Source of the DNA: Thalassospiraceae bacterium LMO-SO8
Lineage (GTDB): Bacteria > Pseudomonadota > Alphaproteobacteria > Rhodospirillales > Casp-alpha2
Reading direction: 5' to 3'
Assembly (NCBI GenBank): GCA_031655335.1
Contig: CP134226.1
Coordinates: forward strand, 2,808,001 to 2,872,000
DNA: 64,000 nt
Part shown: positions 1-7,697 of the stretch, in pieces
Layout of the letters: every line of letters begins with the position of its first letter
How positions within the stretch are numbered: position 1 is the stretch's first letter
Program-made: the position numbers and the translations under genes
Notes under the pieces: model-generated
Told to the model about the DNA's origin: nothing
Database searches by the model: none
Seen by the model: only the letters and a program-made list of their open reading frames with translations

Positions 1-136
1 CGGCGCGGCCCGATTCCAGCAGGGTGATGGCGCGGGCGAGGGCGCGCAGGTCGCCGGCCGCGACCTTGGCGCCCAGGTCACGGGCCGTTGCCTCGGCGGT
101 GGTGTCGGAGGCGGTCAACGGGGGTGCGGGCGTCAA
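1..136 (-). CDS. meaB: MeaB/ArgK-type GTPase, N-terminal fragment
   Basis: Only about 45 N-terminal codons lie in the window; the rest runs off the left edge. The reverse-strand frame contains the stretch AGDLRALARAITLLESGR, which matches the N-terminal helix of the MeaB/ArgK G-protein family. These proteins chaperone methylmalonyl-CoA mutase and gate its B12 cofactor. The likely start is a TTG at 136-134 that overlaps the TGA of the upstream gene (TTGA), so the two are translationally coupled. No P-loop is visible because it lies outside the window. A role in methylmalonyl-CoA metabolism would fit propionyl-CoA synthetase further along, but the genes are far apart. Family call is fairly sure; the start codon less so. 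Confidence 0.7.
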   Translation of the reverse strand, partial: MTPAPPLTASDTTAEATARDLGAKVAAGDLRALARAITLLESGRA

Positions 137-498
137 CGTCCGCCCTTGGTGGGATCCAGACCGAAGGCTTCCAGCGCCATGGCCTGCAACTTGATCTTCT
201 GGTCCGGGCCCAGTTCGTCGAGAATCTTGGTTTTCTGTTTGCGCACGGCCAGGGCCTGTTGGATCAGCGCCTTGCGCTCGCCGGTCAGCTTGGGCTTGGA
301 CGCCAGTTCCTTTTCCGCCGATTCCAACGCCTGGCGGGCGGCGGCGCGCAGTTCCTCGGCGCTGGCGGGCAGGGCCTCGGGTGCCGCCGCGGACGGGGGC
401 GCCTTTTTGGCGCGCTCCTTGGCGGCATCCAAGGCCGAGCGGGCCTTCTTGTCCATGACCACGGACAACAGCGCTTTGGAAAAGACCTTTTTCAGCAT
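133..498 (-). CDS. conserved small helical protein of unknown function
   Basis: A 121-residue protein, rich in Ala, Lys and Glu and predicted by eye to be almost entirely helical, with no signal peptide or membrane segment. After a basic N-terminus (MLKKVFSKALL) comes an Ala/Pro-rich stretch around residues 33-47, then a long charged helical region. No catalytic motif is recognisable. It ends in a TGA that overlaps the TTG start of meaB, so the two probably form one transcript and may act in the same pathway, perhaps as a small partner of the MeaB/mutase system; that is only inference from position. Function unknown. Confidence 0.6.
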   Translation of the reverse strand: MLKKVFSKALLSVVMDKKARSALDAAKERAKKAPPSAAAPEALPASAEELRAAARQALESAEKELASKPKLTGERKALIQQALAVRKQKTKILDELGPDQKIKLQAMALEAFGLDPTKGGR

Positions 499-607
499 GC
501 CGGAACCTTAATCCAGGTGTCCGCCGCAAGGGCGACGGCGCCAAGACTATCCTATGGCGGTCAGGGCTGACAAAGGGTTAACGAAGGATCCGGAAAATCG
601 AGTGCGC

Positions 608-1912
608 CTAAAGGCGGCTCGGCGCTTCCTGTTCCGTGAAATCGGGAATCCAGCGCAGGAAATAGGGCAGGGCGCGGCGGCGTTGTTCCGCGTTCGTGCC
701 GTGGCTCGACGTGAACGACTTGAACACGTTGTAGCCGAAGGCGTCCTTGGCGGTCAGGTACACCCAAAGGGCGGTCAGTTCGCCCGAACAGGGGGCGGTA
801 TCCTTGATCAGCGCGTTGAGATGGTCGCGCGCCGCCCCTTCGCGCGCCTGGTTGGAGCCGTATTCCTGCTGCAGCATCTGTTTGACCGCCTGCTGCTCCT
901 CGTCGACCTGTTCCGGGTAATACTCGAACAGGGACTTGAGGAAGACGAAGTCCTCGAACTTCGGCGGGCTGTAGGTGACTTCGGGCCCGGCGATGATGTT
1001 CCAGAACGCCTTGGCGTGATCCAGTTCGGTGGTGTCGGCCACGGCCTCGCGTTCGACGACTTTTTCCTCTTTCTGGAAAAAGCCGAGGAAGCCGCCGGTC
1101 TTCTTGGTCGTCACCTTGGTCTTCGCCGATTTCTGCGGTGGCGGTTTGTCGCTGGTCAAAAAGCGCTCGATGTCGGCCAGACCGTCTTCCCACATGCTGC
1201 GCACGGGGTTGGCCTTCTTCGGTTTGTCGAAGATTTCGCGGAACGCGCTTTCCTCGAAATTCCGGGCCTTCAACTCGTCGCCCAGCACCATGATGCGGCG
1301 GTTGGTGAAGAACCGATGCATGAAGTGTTCCTTGATCGCGGTCACAAGGTTGTCGCCGAAGCGGGTCGACAGCGGGAAGGGCGTGGGTGTCAGCGTGTGT
1401 TGCGGCACGTACCACAGCATGGCGCGCTTGCGCAGGTACTTGCAGATCTGTTCCGTGAAGGCCTCGGTGAAGGGGCTGTCTTCCCAGGGCTTTTCGGGCT
1501 TGGCCGGCTTCGCGGCGGCGGCCGGTTTGGCGGCGGGCTTGCCCTTGGCGGGCTTGCCCTTCGCGGCGCCCGCGGGTTTGGCATCCGCCCCCGCCGGGCG
1601 TTTCTTGCGCCGTTTCTTGCGCCTGGGGGCGTCCGCGTCCCCGGACACCTTGCCGAAGGCTTCCAGCAGTTCCGACGCGCGGATGCGCGCGCGCTGGGTG
1701 AATTCCGGGTCCTTCAACTGGCCGCAGGCTTCGAGGAAGGTCAGGGTGGTCTGGGTCGCCTGAACCACGTCGGGCTGCACCTTGCCGCCGGCGTTGGCCT
1801 TCAGCTCCTTGACGATGCCGTCCACGGCCTTATCGACAGCCGTCATCAGCGTCGCCTTGTCGGTATCGGGCGATAGGCCGGCCAGCGCATTGATGATGCT
1901 TTGCGTGCTCAA
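608..1912 (-). CDS. uncharacterised protein with Lys/Ala/Pro-rich linker
   Basis: About 434 residues. The reading frame extends to a TTG at 1969, but a TTG at 1912 is preceded by AGGGG six bases upstream and gives a natural N-terminus (LSTQSIINALAGL), so I prefer it. Three parts are visible: a helical N-terminal domain (about 1-95), a highly basic Lys/Ala/Pro linker (about 96-143, starting RRKKRRKKRPAG), and a C-terminal domain rich in aromatic residues (about 145-434). No enzyme motif, signal peptide or membrane helix is evident. The linker resembles nucleic-acid-binding or flexible tails. It stands alone on its strand, separated by 109 bases from the next gene. Function unknown. Confidence 0.6.
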   Translation of the reverse strand: MSTQSIINALAGLSPDTDKATLMTAVDKAVDGIVKELKANAGGKVQPDVVQATQTTLTFLEACGQLKDPEFTQRARIRASELLEAFGKVSGDADAPRRKKRRKKRPAGADAKPAGAAKGKPAKGKPAAKPAAAAKPAKPEKPWEDSPFTEAFTEQICKYLRKRAMLWYVPQHTLTPTPFPLSTRFGDNLVTAIKEHFMHRFFTNRRIMVLGDELKARNFEESAFREIFDKPKKANPVRSMWEDGLADIERFLTSDKPPPQKSAKTKVTTKKTGGFLGFFQKEEKVVEREAVADTTELDHAKAFWNIIAGPEVTYSPPKFEDFVFLKSLFEYYPEQVDEEQQAVKQMLQQEYGSNQAREGAARDHLNALIKDTAPCSGELTALWVYLTAKDAFGYNVFKSFTSSHGTNAEQRRRALPYFLRWIPDFTEQEAPSRL

Positions 1913-2255
1913 ACGATACCCCTGGACCGCCCGGTGAAACTCAATCCCACCCGGCGGGCCGCTTCCCAAAAAAACACATGGCCAATCGACTGCGCCATCT
2001 TGCGGCGCGACCCTACGGCGTCGGTCTTCTGCCGATCCTTCATAGGTGCCACGAAATTGGTTAATACCTACCTAATCTTGCCCCCTTTGCGCAAGGCGGC
2101 CGGCCGGCCCGGCGCGGATTTATTAGACTGTTTTCATTTGCGCGGCCGCATGACCGCGGAATTTCAAGAATATTTGCGTGAGTTTGCCCCCGTTTGGCCT
2201 TAAGCCTATGGGCGCAGGGACAGTGACGAAATGAAGGAGAGGGAAGGCCCCCATC
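1913..2255. other. intergenic region between divergent genes
   Basis: This 343-base gap separates the leftward uncharacterised gene from rightward pyk, so it must hold both promoters. It contains a locally AT-rich stretch around 2050-2085, a GC-palindromic run around 2097-2116 (repeated GGCC), and an AT-rich stretch at 2118-2140. The ribosome-binding site for pyk (AAGGAGAGGG) is at 2234-2243. I could not pick a convincing -35/-10 pair, and no small gene or RNA hairpin with a T-run is evident. Confidence 0.4.
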
Positions 2256-3671
2256 ATGAAACGTGAACGCCGCGCGAAGATTGTCGCGACCCTGGGCCCT
2301 GCGACGTCCAGCCAGGAAGCCATCGAAAAGCTGTTTGAAGCCGGCGTCGATGTGTTCCGCATGAATTTCTCCCACGGCAGCCATGCCGACCATCAGAAAA
2401 TCCACGGCATCGTGCGGTCCCTGGAACGCAAGTTCCACCGCCCCGTGGGCATCCTGCTCGATTTGCAGGGTCCGAAGCTGCGGGTCGGCGATATCGACAC
2501 GGGCTCGGCCGAGCTTGCGCCCGGGCACAAGTTCCGCCTCGACCTGGACAACACGCCGGGCAACCACCGCCGCGCCCCCCTGCCGCATCCGGAAATCTTC
2601 GCGGCGTTGGAGGTGGGATCGACGCTGCTGATCGACGATGGGAGAATCCGTCTGAAGGTTCTGGAGTGTTCCAAGGAACACGCGGAATGCGAGGTCGAGA
2701 TCGGCGGCACCCTGTCCAACCACAAGGGCGTCAACGTGCCCAGCGTGATCCTCGACGTCTCGCCGCTGACCAAGAAGGACCGCGACGACATGCGCTTCGG
2801 CCTCGACCTCGGGGTCGAATGGGTCGCGCTCAGCTTCGTGCAGCGGCCCGAGGATCTGGCCGAGGCGCGCAAGCTGGTCGCCGGCCGCGCCGCCATCATG
2901 TCCAAGCTGGAAAAGCCCGCCGCCCTGACCCACCTGGAGGAAATCGTCCACCTGTCCGACGCCATCATGGTGGCGCGCGGCGACCTGGGCGTGGAATGCC
3001 CGACCGAAGACGTGCCCGTGGCGCAGAAGCAGATTCTGCACCTGTGCAGGCTGGCGGGCAAACCGGTGATCGTGGCGACCCAGATGCTGGATTCCATGGT
3101 CCATGCGCCGACGCCGACCCGGGCCGAGGCCTCGGACGTGGCGACCGCCATCTACGACGGCGCCGACGCGGTCATGCTGTCGGCGGAATCGGCGGTCGGC
3201 GATTATCCGACGGAAACCGTCGCCATGATGGACCGCATCATCAAGCGCGTGGAACAGGACGTGCACTATCGCCACATGCGCGACCGCCGCCGCGGCGGCC
3301 ACGACGCCACGGCGGCCGACGCCATCACCGTCGCCGCCTGTCAGGTCGCGGAAACCATTTCGGCGGCGGTGATCGTCACCTTCACCACCACGGGTTCGAC
3401 GACCCTGCGATGCGCGCGCCTGCGGCCCGCGACGCCGATCCTGGGCCTGACGCCCAAGCGCGAAACCGCGCGGAGGCTGGCGCTGTGCTGGGGCGTGCAT
3501 TCGGTGCTGTCCGAGGATATCCATTCGTTCCGTGAAATGGTTTCCAAGGCCGTGACCGAGGCACAGAAAGACGGCTTCGCCAAGAAGGGCGACCCCATCG
3601 TCGTCACCGCCGGGGTGCCCTTCGGCACGCCGGGGGCGACCAACATTCTGCGCATCGCCTGGGTCGAATAA
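2256..3671 (+). CDS. pyk: pyruvate kinase
   Basis: Catalyses phosphoenolpyruvate + ADP to pyruvate + ATP, the last step of glycolysis and of the Entner-Doudoroff route, in the cytoplasm. The 471-residue length is normal for the family. Visible hallmarks: the N-terminal KIVATLGPAT, the substrate-binding FRMNFSHGSH, LLDLQGPKLR, the lysine signature IMSKLEKPAAL, the ARGDLGVE loop, and KPVIVATQMLDSM followed by PTRAEASDVATAIYDGADAVMLS. A strong AAGGAGAGGG ribosome-binding site lies 12 bases before the ATG. It is monocistronic or leads weakly into the permease gene 58 bases downstream. Very secure call. Confidence 0.97.
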   Translation: MKRERRAKIVATLGPATSSQEAIEKLFEAGVDVFRMNFSHGSHADHQKIHGIVRSLERKFHRPVGILLDLQGPKLRVGDIDTGSAELAPGHKFRLDLDNTPGNHRRAPLPHPEIFAALEVGSTLLIDDGRIRLKVLECSKEHAECEVEIGGTLSNHKGVNVPSVILDVSPLTKKDRDDMRFGLDLGVEWVALSFVQRPEDLAEARKLVAGRAAIMSKLEKPAALTHLEEIVHLSDAIMVARGDLGVECPTEDVPVAQKQILHLCRLAGKPVIVATQMLDSMVHAPTPTRAEASDVATAIYDGADAVMLSAESAVGDYPTETVAMMDRIIKRVEQDVHYRHMRDRRRGGHDATAADAITVAACQVAETISAAVIVTFTTTGSTTLRCARLRPATPILGLTPKRETARRLALCWGVHSVLSEDIHSFREMVSKAVTEAQKDGFAKKGDPIVVTAGVPFGTPGATNILRIAWVE

Positions 3672-3729
3672 CCGGCACGGGCGCCGCGACCCGCTTTACC
3701 TTCCACCATAGGCCTAGACGACCATCTCC

Positions 3730-4605
3730 ATGCTCTACCAACTGTTCTCCGTCATCGCGCCGGTCCTGACCTGCGCCGTTATCGGCTATGTCTGGCGCAA
3801 GCAGGGCCGCCCTTACGACACGTCGCTGGTGACGACGCTGGTCACCAATATCGGCACGCCCTGTCTGGTGTTCTTCACCCTGATCGACACCAAGCTCGAC
3901 GCCGACGCCTTCCTCGCCATGGCGGCGGCGACCTTCGCGACCATGGTCGCGTTCTATGCCGTGTTCTTCGTGTTCCTGAAGGTGATGAAACTCAGCCAGA
4001 AGGCGTTCCTCTCGGCCCTGGCCTACGGCAACGTCGGCAACATGGGCCTGCCGCTTTGTCTGCTCGCCTTCGGCGACCATGGTCTGGCCCTGGCCATCGC
4101 GTACTTCACCGTCAACGTGCTCTGCCTGTTCACCATCGGGGTGGCGGTGCCGGCGGGGGCAACCTCGGTGGGGGCGCTGCTGCGCCTGCCCATCCTCTAC
4201 GCCGCCCTGGCGGCCCTGGTGGTCATGGTGATGGGCTGGACCGTGCCGGCACCCATCGTCAACACCACGCGCATCCTCTCCGGCCTCACCGTGCCGCTGA
4301 TGCTCATCACCCTCGGCGTCTCCCTCGCGGGCCTCGGCGTGAAGAAACTGCCGCAGGCGGTGCTGCTTTCCGTCATGCGCCTGGGCGTCGGTTTTCTGGT
4401 GGGCTGGGCCACGGCGGAGGCGTTCGGGTTCACCGGGGTGGAGCGCGGCGTGCTGATCCTGCAATGCGCCATGCCCGTCGCCGTGTTCAACTTCCTGTTC
4501 GCCGAACGCTACGGCAACCAGCCGGAGGAAGTGGCGGGCATGGTCGTGATCTCGACCGTGCTGTCCTTCGCGACCCTGCCGTTCCTGTTGGCGTTTGTGA
4601 TGTAG
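3730..4605 (+). CDS. AEC-family transporter (auxin efflux carrier-like permease)
   Basis: A 291-residue integral membrane protein with about ten hydrophobic segments in two five-helix halves. The N-terminal segment (LYQLFSVIAPVLTCAVIGYVW), the motif NIGTPCLVFFTL near residues 41-52, the central YGNVGNMGLPLCLLAFG and the C-terminal CAMPVAVFNFLFAERYG are typical of the AEC family, which in bacteria exports or imports small organic anions such as malate or malonate. Substrate cannot be read from the sequence. The start is an ATG 58 bases after pyk. The location next to pyruvate kinase hints at an organic acid substrate, as inference only. Confidence 0.85.
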   Translation: MLYQLFSVIAPVLTCAVIGYVWRKQGRPYDTSLVTTLVTNIGTPCLVFFTLIDTKLDADAFLAMAAATFATMVAFYAVFFVFLKVMKLSQKAFLSALAYGNVGNMGLPLCLLAFGDHGLALAIAYFTVNVLCLFTIGVAVPAGATSVGALLRLPILYAALAALVVMVMGWTVPAPIVNTTRILSGLTVPLMLITLGVSLAGLGVKKLPQAVLLSVMRLGVGFLVGWATAEAFGFTGVERGVLILQCAMPVAVFNFLFAERYGNQPEEVAGMVVISTVLSFATLPFLLAFVM

Positions 4606-4692
4606 GTTGAGACAATTACGAGCGGTCTATTTTGATTGAGCGTTAAGTTCCAGAAAAGATTGCCTAGCCAATTGAGATTGGGAGGTCTTCGT

Positions 4693-5604
4693 TTGGACGA
4701 ACTAGAGAGATATATCCGCGGGAAATTTTGTGGGAACCAGAGTGCATCCGAGATGTACGTACAGCTTTGGCGCCGGTTTCAGTCCATGGGGCTTGCTGAT
4801 GCCCATTTTGTTTCGGATGTCGTGCGCGGCGATGAAGGAAAATTTTGGGAGCGCATATGGGAAATGCTCCTTGCTCAACACCTAATTCGACAGAGGCATA
4901 CGCTTTGTTCAACCAATCAAGGGCCAGATTTTAAGCTTGAATACAATGGCCAAACAATTTGGATCGAAGCCATATCCCCAAGGCCAACAGGTCTTCCAGA
5001 GGATTGGCTTAAACTACCTGAGCCTGGAGTTCCGAGGGTCCGTTCGTTTCCGCACGAAGGAATTTTGCTTCGCTGGACTTCAGCGATTAAAGAAAAACGA
5101 GACAAGCTTGAAGGACGAAGAGTCTCGACTAGCAGATCGGAGAAAGTTGCCTTCGGCTATCGGCAAAATGGGCATGTAGGCGAGATGGATTCTTTTGTCA
5201 TTGCCGTAAACGGTAGTCGACTGAGTTTATCCAGAGATGACCATGGGATTAGCCAACTTCCGTTCGCTGTAGAAGCGGTGTTCCCCATAGGGCCGATCGA
5301 AATTTCAGTGAATGTGGAGACGATGGAGTGGGGCGAAGCTAAAACCAGCTTTCGTCCCACATTAGTCAAAAAGAGTGGGGCCGAAGTTTCAACCAGAGCG
5401 TTCTTGGACCCAGAATTTCGAGGAGTGAGTGCTGTTGTCGGTTGTAATGTCAGTTATGACATTGACCCACTGCCAATTATTGTCGTTCACAATCCGTTGG
5501 CAAAAAACCCTGTTCCTAAAGGCATTTTCGGTGCCGCAGAAGAGTATTATCTTGAAGAAGCTGAGGGCGATTTCTACCGGCTTTTACAATTCGAAAACGG
5601 GTAA
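4693..5604 (+). CDS. orphan protein with PD-(D/E)XK-nuclease-like signature
   Basis: About 303 residues. The open frame reaches back to a TTG at 4636, but a TTG at 4693 sits seven bases after a perfect GGAGG (4681-4685), so I choose it. Base composition and codons (AGA, TTA, ATA, CTA) are clearly AT-richer than both neighbours, suggesting transfer. A segment with WERIWEMLLAQ, then GPDFKLEYNGQTIWIEAISP, has the layout of a PD-(D/E)XK fold: helix glutamate, then P-D, a short hairpin, then an acidic residue in a hydrophobic strand. The usual lysine after the second acid is replaced by Ala, so activity is uncertain. It has no cognate methylase or partner nearby. It could be a restriction-like or defence protein, or another fold; function unproven. 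Confidence 0.6.
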   Translation: MDELERYIRGKFCGNQSASEMYVQLWRRFQSMGLADAHFVSDVVRGDEGKFWERIWEMLLAQHLIRQRHTLCSTNQGPDFKLEYNGQTIWIEAISPRPTGLPEDWLKLPEPGVPRVRSFPHEGILLRWTSAIKEKRDKLEGRRVSTSRSEKVAFGYRQNGHVGEMDSFVIAVNGSRLSLSRDDHGISQLPFAVEAVFPIGPIEISVNVETMEWGEAKTSFRPTLVKKSGAEVSTRAFLDPEFRGVSAVVGCNVSYDIDPLPIIVVHNPLAKNPVPKGIFGAAEEYYLEEAEGDFYRLLQFENG

Positions 5605-5608
5605 ATAA

Positions 5609-5905
5609 TCACTCCGCCGCCACCGCCGCCTTCTTCGGGTCCTTGAGCCCAGCCAGCAGGTCCGCCTCGCGGGCCTTGGCTTTTTCCACGTTCGCCATCT
5701 TTACGTGACCGACGCCGCGCATGGATTGCCGGAGCGCCGCGATTCCCGTGGCGAGGGGGAGGGTGTCGGCCGAGAGGCCGGCGAGCAGGGTCGCCATGGT
5801 CGCTTCAAATTCGGCGATGAGGGCGCGTTCCATCCTGCGCGCCTCCGTCCGCCCGAAGGGGGCGAGCGCCGTGCCGCGCCACCCCTTCAGGGGGGCGATT
5901 GAGCG
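5609..5905 (-). pseudogene. relic of indolepyruvate oxidoreductase C-terminus (copy B)
   Basis: The reverse strand encodes IAPLKGWRGTALAPFGR, then an open stretch of 74 codons from an internal ATG at 5833 to the stop at 5609. It aligns almost without gaps with the last ~95 codons of the intact indolepyruvate oxidoreductase at 8590-12060 (both share MERALIAE, LPLAT, and VEKAKAREADLL). Similarity stops upstream of about 5905, so no catalytic domain remains. The DNA is diverged rather than identical, which points to an old paralogue or duplication remnant. A 74-residue product is possible but there is no good ribosome-binding site for it. Confidence 0.75.
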
Positions 5906-5998
5906 GGGGAGGCAGGTGCGGGGGAGTGTTGTCGTGATGCCGGTGAATGGGAGCCGAAGCTGTCAATGAATGCGGCGTCGACGCCTTTTTCTGCGGTC

Positions 5999-6574
5999 TT
6001 AATCGGTTGTGACAAGTGGCAGGAAAATCAAATCGACCCAGGCCGTCCGCAGGGACAGTGGAGGGGGCGAAAACGTCATAACGGCATGATGCCGAAGTAA
6101 ATCCGGCAATAGTGTCGCGATCGGGGGGGCGAGTTTTTCTGGATCGATCTCACCACGCTCTATAGCCCTGTTCAAGATAGCTTCAAATGTATTCTTGCCG
6201 CCTGCAATTAAAGCGATACGCAAATCCTGTGGCGTCGACTGTGTTTCCTTAAAATATTCGCTGGAGAATAATGTGAATACGGCGGAGATCTCGGTGACAT
6301 GCCTGGATGCGAGTTCTAAATACTCCAGTAACTCGGTACGAACATCGCCACGATCCGGCACATCAATTGGATTCTGGGCCTTCTGTCTTCGGATGGCCGC
6401 AATCGACAGGTCGGCCTTTTCACTCCAGCGGCGGGAAATTACGGGGCGGCTTGTTTTTGCTCGGGCGGCGACGCCATCCATCGTGAATCCAGTATAGCCG
6501 AACTCCGATAGTTCCATCCAAGCGGCGTCTAAAAGGGCGTCCTCAAGCTCCGCGCCCCGGCGACGTTTCTTCAT
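5999..6574 (-). CDS. TetR/AcrR-family transcriptional repressor
   Basis: A 191-residue protein with an N-terminal DNA-binding helix-turn-helix (about residues 8-55: LEDALLDAAWMELSEFGYTG followed by MDGVAARAKTSRPVISRRW) and a variable helical ligand domain, the TetR/AcrR plan. It is transcribed divergently from the MipA/OmpV-like gene; the 111-base gap contains two imperfect palindromes that overlap both predicted promoters, so it probably represses itself and its neighbour until a small ligand binds. Codon use is AT-richer than the core genes around it, as for its partner. Ligand unknown. Confidence 0.88.
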   Translation of the reverse strand: MKKRRRGAELEDALLDAAWMELSEFGYTGFTMDGVAARAKTSRPVISRRWSEKADLSIAAIRRQKAQNPIDVPDRGDVRTELLEYLELASRHVTEISAVFTLFSSEYFKETQSTPQDLRIALIAGGKNTFEAILNRAIERGEIDPEKLAPPIATLLPDLLRHHAVMTFSPPPLSLRTAWVDLIFLPLVTTD

Positions 6575-6606
6575 TTCATCACCATCATCTGATCATCATT
6601 CTAAAT

Positions 6607-6626
6607 AAGATACATAAATGCATCTT
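6607..6626. promoter_or_regulatory. palindromic operator 1 of the tetR/MipA pair
   Basis: A 20-base imperfect palindrome, AAGATACATAAATGCATCTT, with arms AAGAT-N-CAT and ATG-N-ATCTT (8 of 10 positions pair). It lies inside the spacer of a reverse-strand promoter whose -35 TTGACA is at 6631-6626, upstream of tetR. This placement suits autorepression by the TetR protein. Binding is inferred. Confidence 0.55.
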
Positions 6627-6646
6627 GTCAATGACGGCGACGGCCT

Positions 6647-6670
6647 ATAAGATGCAATCACGCATCCTAT
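6647..6670. promoter_or_regulatory. palindromic operator 2 overlapping the MipA-gene promoter
   Basis: Arms ATAAGATGC (6647-6655) and GCATCCTAT (6662-6670) pair at 8 of 9 positions across a six-base gap, and share the AAGATGCA core with operator 1. The site overlaps the -10 element (TAAGAT, 6648-6653) of a forward promoter whose -35 is TTGTCA at 6625-6630 with a 17-base spacer. Repressor bound here would block the MipA-like gene. Confidence 0.55.
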
Positions 6671-6685
6671 TGACGGAGAACCTAA

Positions 6686-7516
6686 ATGACGATCACTTCC
6701 ATGCCGACGCGACCGATCGCGGTCGCGATATGGTTTCCCCTTGCCGTGCTCGCCTTCGGCATCCCAACCCCCGCAAAGGCGGAGCCTGCCCGCGACGCCA
6801 GGCCGCTAAATGGAGCAACCGCAACCTCCGATAAGAAAAGCTCGGACCATTGGACGATAGGAATAGGCGTCGGGGCCGTTCCCCTGTTCCAGGGGAGCAA
6901 GAAATATGAGGCTCAACCCCTCCCGCTGGTTGATGTGCAGTACGGGCGATTTTTTGCAAAGACTGGGCAGGGTATCGGCGTGAACCTCATCGAAACGCCG
7001 AGCTTGACAGCGGGAGCAAGTGTCAACTGGGTGCAAGGTTACGATGGGGAGGACGTGGCCAAGGGCATCAATGACGTTGATGATGCTTTCGGGGCACGAT
7101 TCTTTGTATCGGCGAGATTAAAGGGAGTGATTACGACACTCGCGGCCACCCAGGCAGTTAGCGACACGGACCGAGGGTTGCTGATCAATGCAAACGTGTC
7201 TTATCCGATTCATGCAACCAAAAAGCTTGCGATTATACCGAGCATTGGCGCCTCCTGGGGGAATCAAAAATACATGGATGGCTATTTTGGCGTCAATTCA
7301 TCCGAGTCGGCGGCGTCGGGGCTAAGCTATTATGAACCTACGAGTGGATTTAAGGATGTCTCATTCCGAATCACGGCCAAATACAAGATTACGGATAGCA
7401 TCAGTGCGATGGGCTCCGTAGGCATCACTCATTTGCTCGGGAAAGCCGCGGATAGCCCTATTGTTGAGCAACAAACACAGCCATTGGCGCTCGTGGGATT
7501 GACCTACACGTTCTAG
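6686..7516 (+). CDS. MipA/OmpV-family outer-membrane protein
   Basis: A 276-residue protein beginning with a signal peptide (hydrophobic core about residues 8-27, cleavage expected after AKA at 30-32) and ending in an aromatic residue after a beta-strand (LALVGLTYTF), as for outer-membrane barrels. The start of the mature domain (WTIGIGVGAVPLFQGSKKY) and alternating strand pattern fit MipA/OmpV, a family linked to scaffolding of murein enzymes or to porin-like uptake and antibiotic entry. GGAG precedes the ATG. It is divergent from, and probably controlled by, the TetR gene. Its stop is ten bases before a relic of the oxidoreductase gene. Confidence 0.85.
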   Translation: MTITSMPTRPIAVAIWFPLAVLAFGIPTPAKAEPARDARPLNGATATSDKKSSDHWTIGIGVGAVPLFQGSKKYEAQPLPLVDVQYGRFFAKTGQGIGVNLIETPSLTAGASVNWVQGYDGEDVAKGINDVDDAFGARFFVSARLKGVITTLAATQAVSDTDRGLLINANVSYPIHATKKLAIIPSIGASWGNQKYMDGYFGVNSSESAASGLSYYEPTSGFKDVSFRITAKYKITDSISAMGSVGITHLLGKAADSPIVEQQTQPLALVGLTYTF

Positions 7517-7525
7517 TTCGATTGA

Positions 7526-7622
7526 TCCGCCTCGCGGGCTTTGGCTTTCTCCACGTTCGCCATCTTGATGTGACCGAAGCCGCGCATGGATTGCGGCAGG
7601 GCCGCGATCCCGGTGGCGAGGG
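7526..7622 (-). pseudogene. second relic of indolepyruvate oxidoreductase 3' end (copy C)
   Basis: These 97 bases match 8642-8738, inside the 3' end of the intact oxidoreductase gene, with only two mismatches that I can count. The reverse-strand frame reads ATGIAALPQSMRGFGHIKMA and on to AREAD before a stop that falls inside the MipA gene terminus. The near identity shows a far more recent copying event than copy B. Together with copy B it brackets the tetR/MipA pair. Confidence 0.8.
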
Positions 7623-7652
7623 CCCGGTGGCGAGGGCCCGGTGGCGAGGGGA
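7611..7652. repeat. 14-base tandem repeat, three copies
   Basis: The unit CGGTGGCGAGGGCC occurs at 7611-7624 and 7625-7638, with a third copy at 7639-7652 that is imperfect at its end. It sits at the junction where copy C stops matching the intact gene. Since 14 is not a multiple of three, the expansion shifts the relic's frame, consistent with slippage in non-coding DNA. Confidence 0.85.
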
Positions 7653-7697
7653 CGATGCGGAAAGCCATCGCCCGCGGCGGGCGGACGCCCCGCCGAA

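Noticed and set aside
133-136. Frameshift between the small helical gene and meaB
   Set aside because: The TTGA overlap is a normal stop/start coupling and both frames are clean.
554-1876. Forward 440-codon frame opposite the uncharacterised gene
   Set aside because: Low-complexity Arg/Gly/Leu composition and no ribosome-binding site; shadow of the reverse gene.
2061-3524. Reverse 487-codon frame across pyk
   Set aside because: Complementary shadow of pyruvate kinase; no motif.
7611-7652. Possible CRISPR-like repeat
   Set aside because: Units are 14 bases, directly abutting with no spacers, and no cas genes exist nearby.
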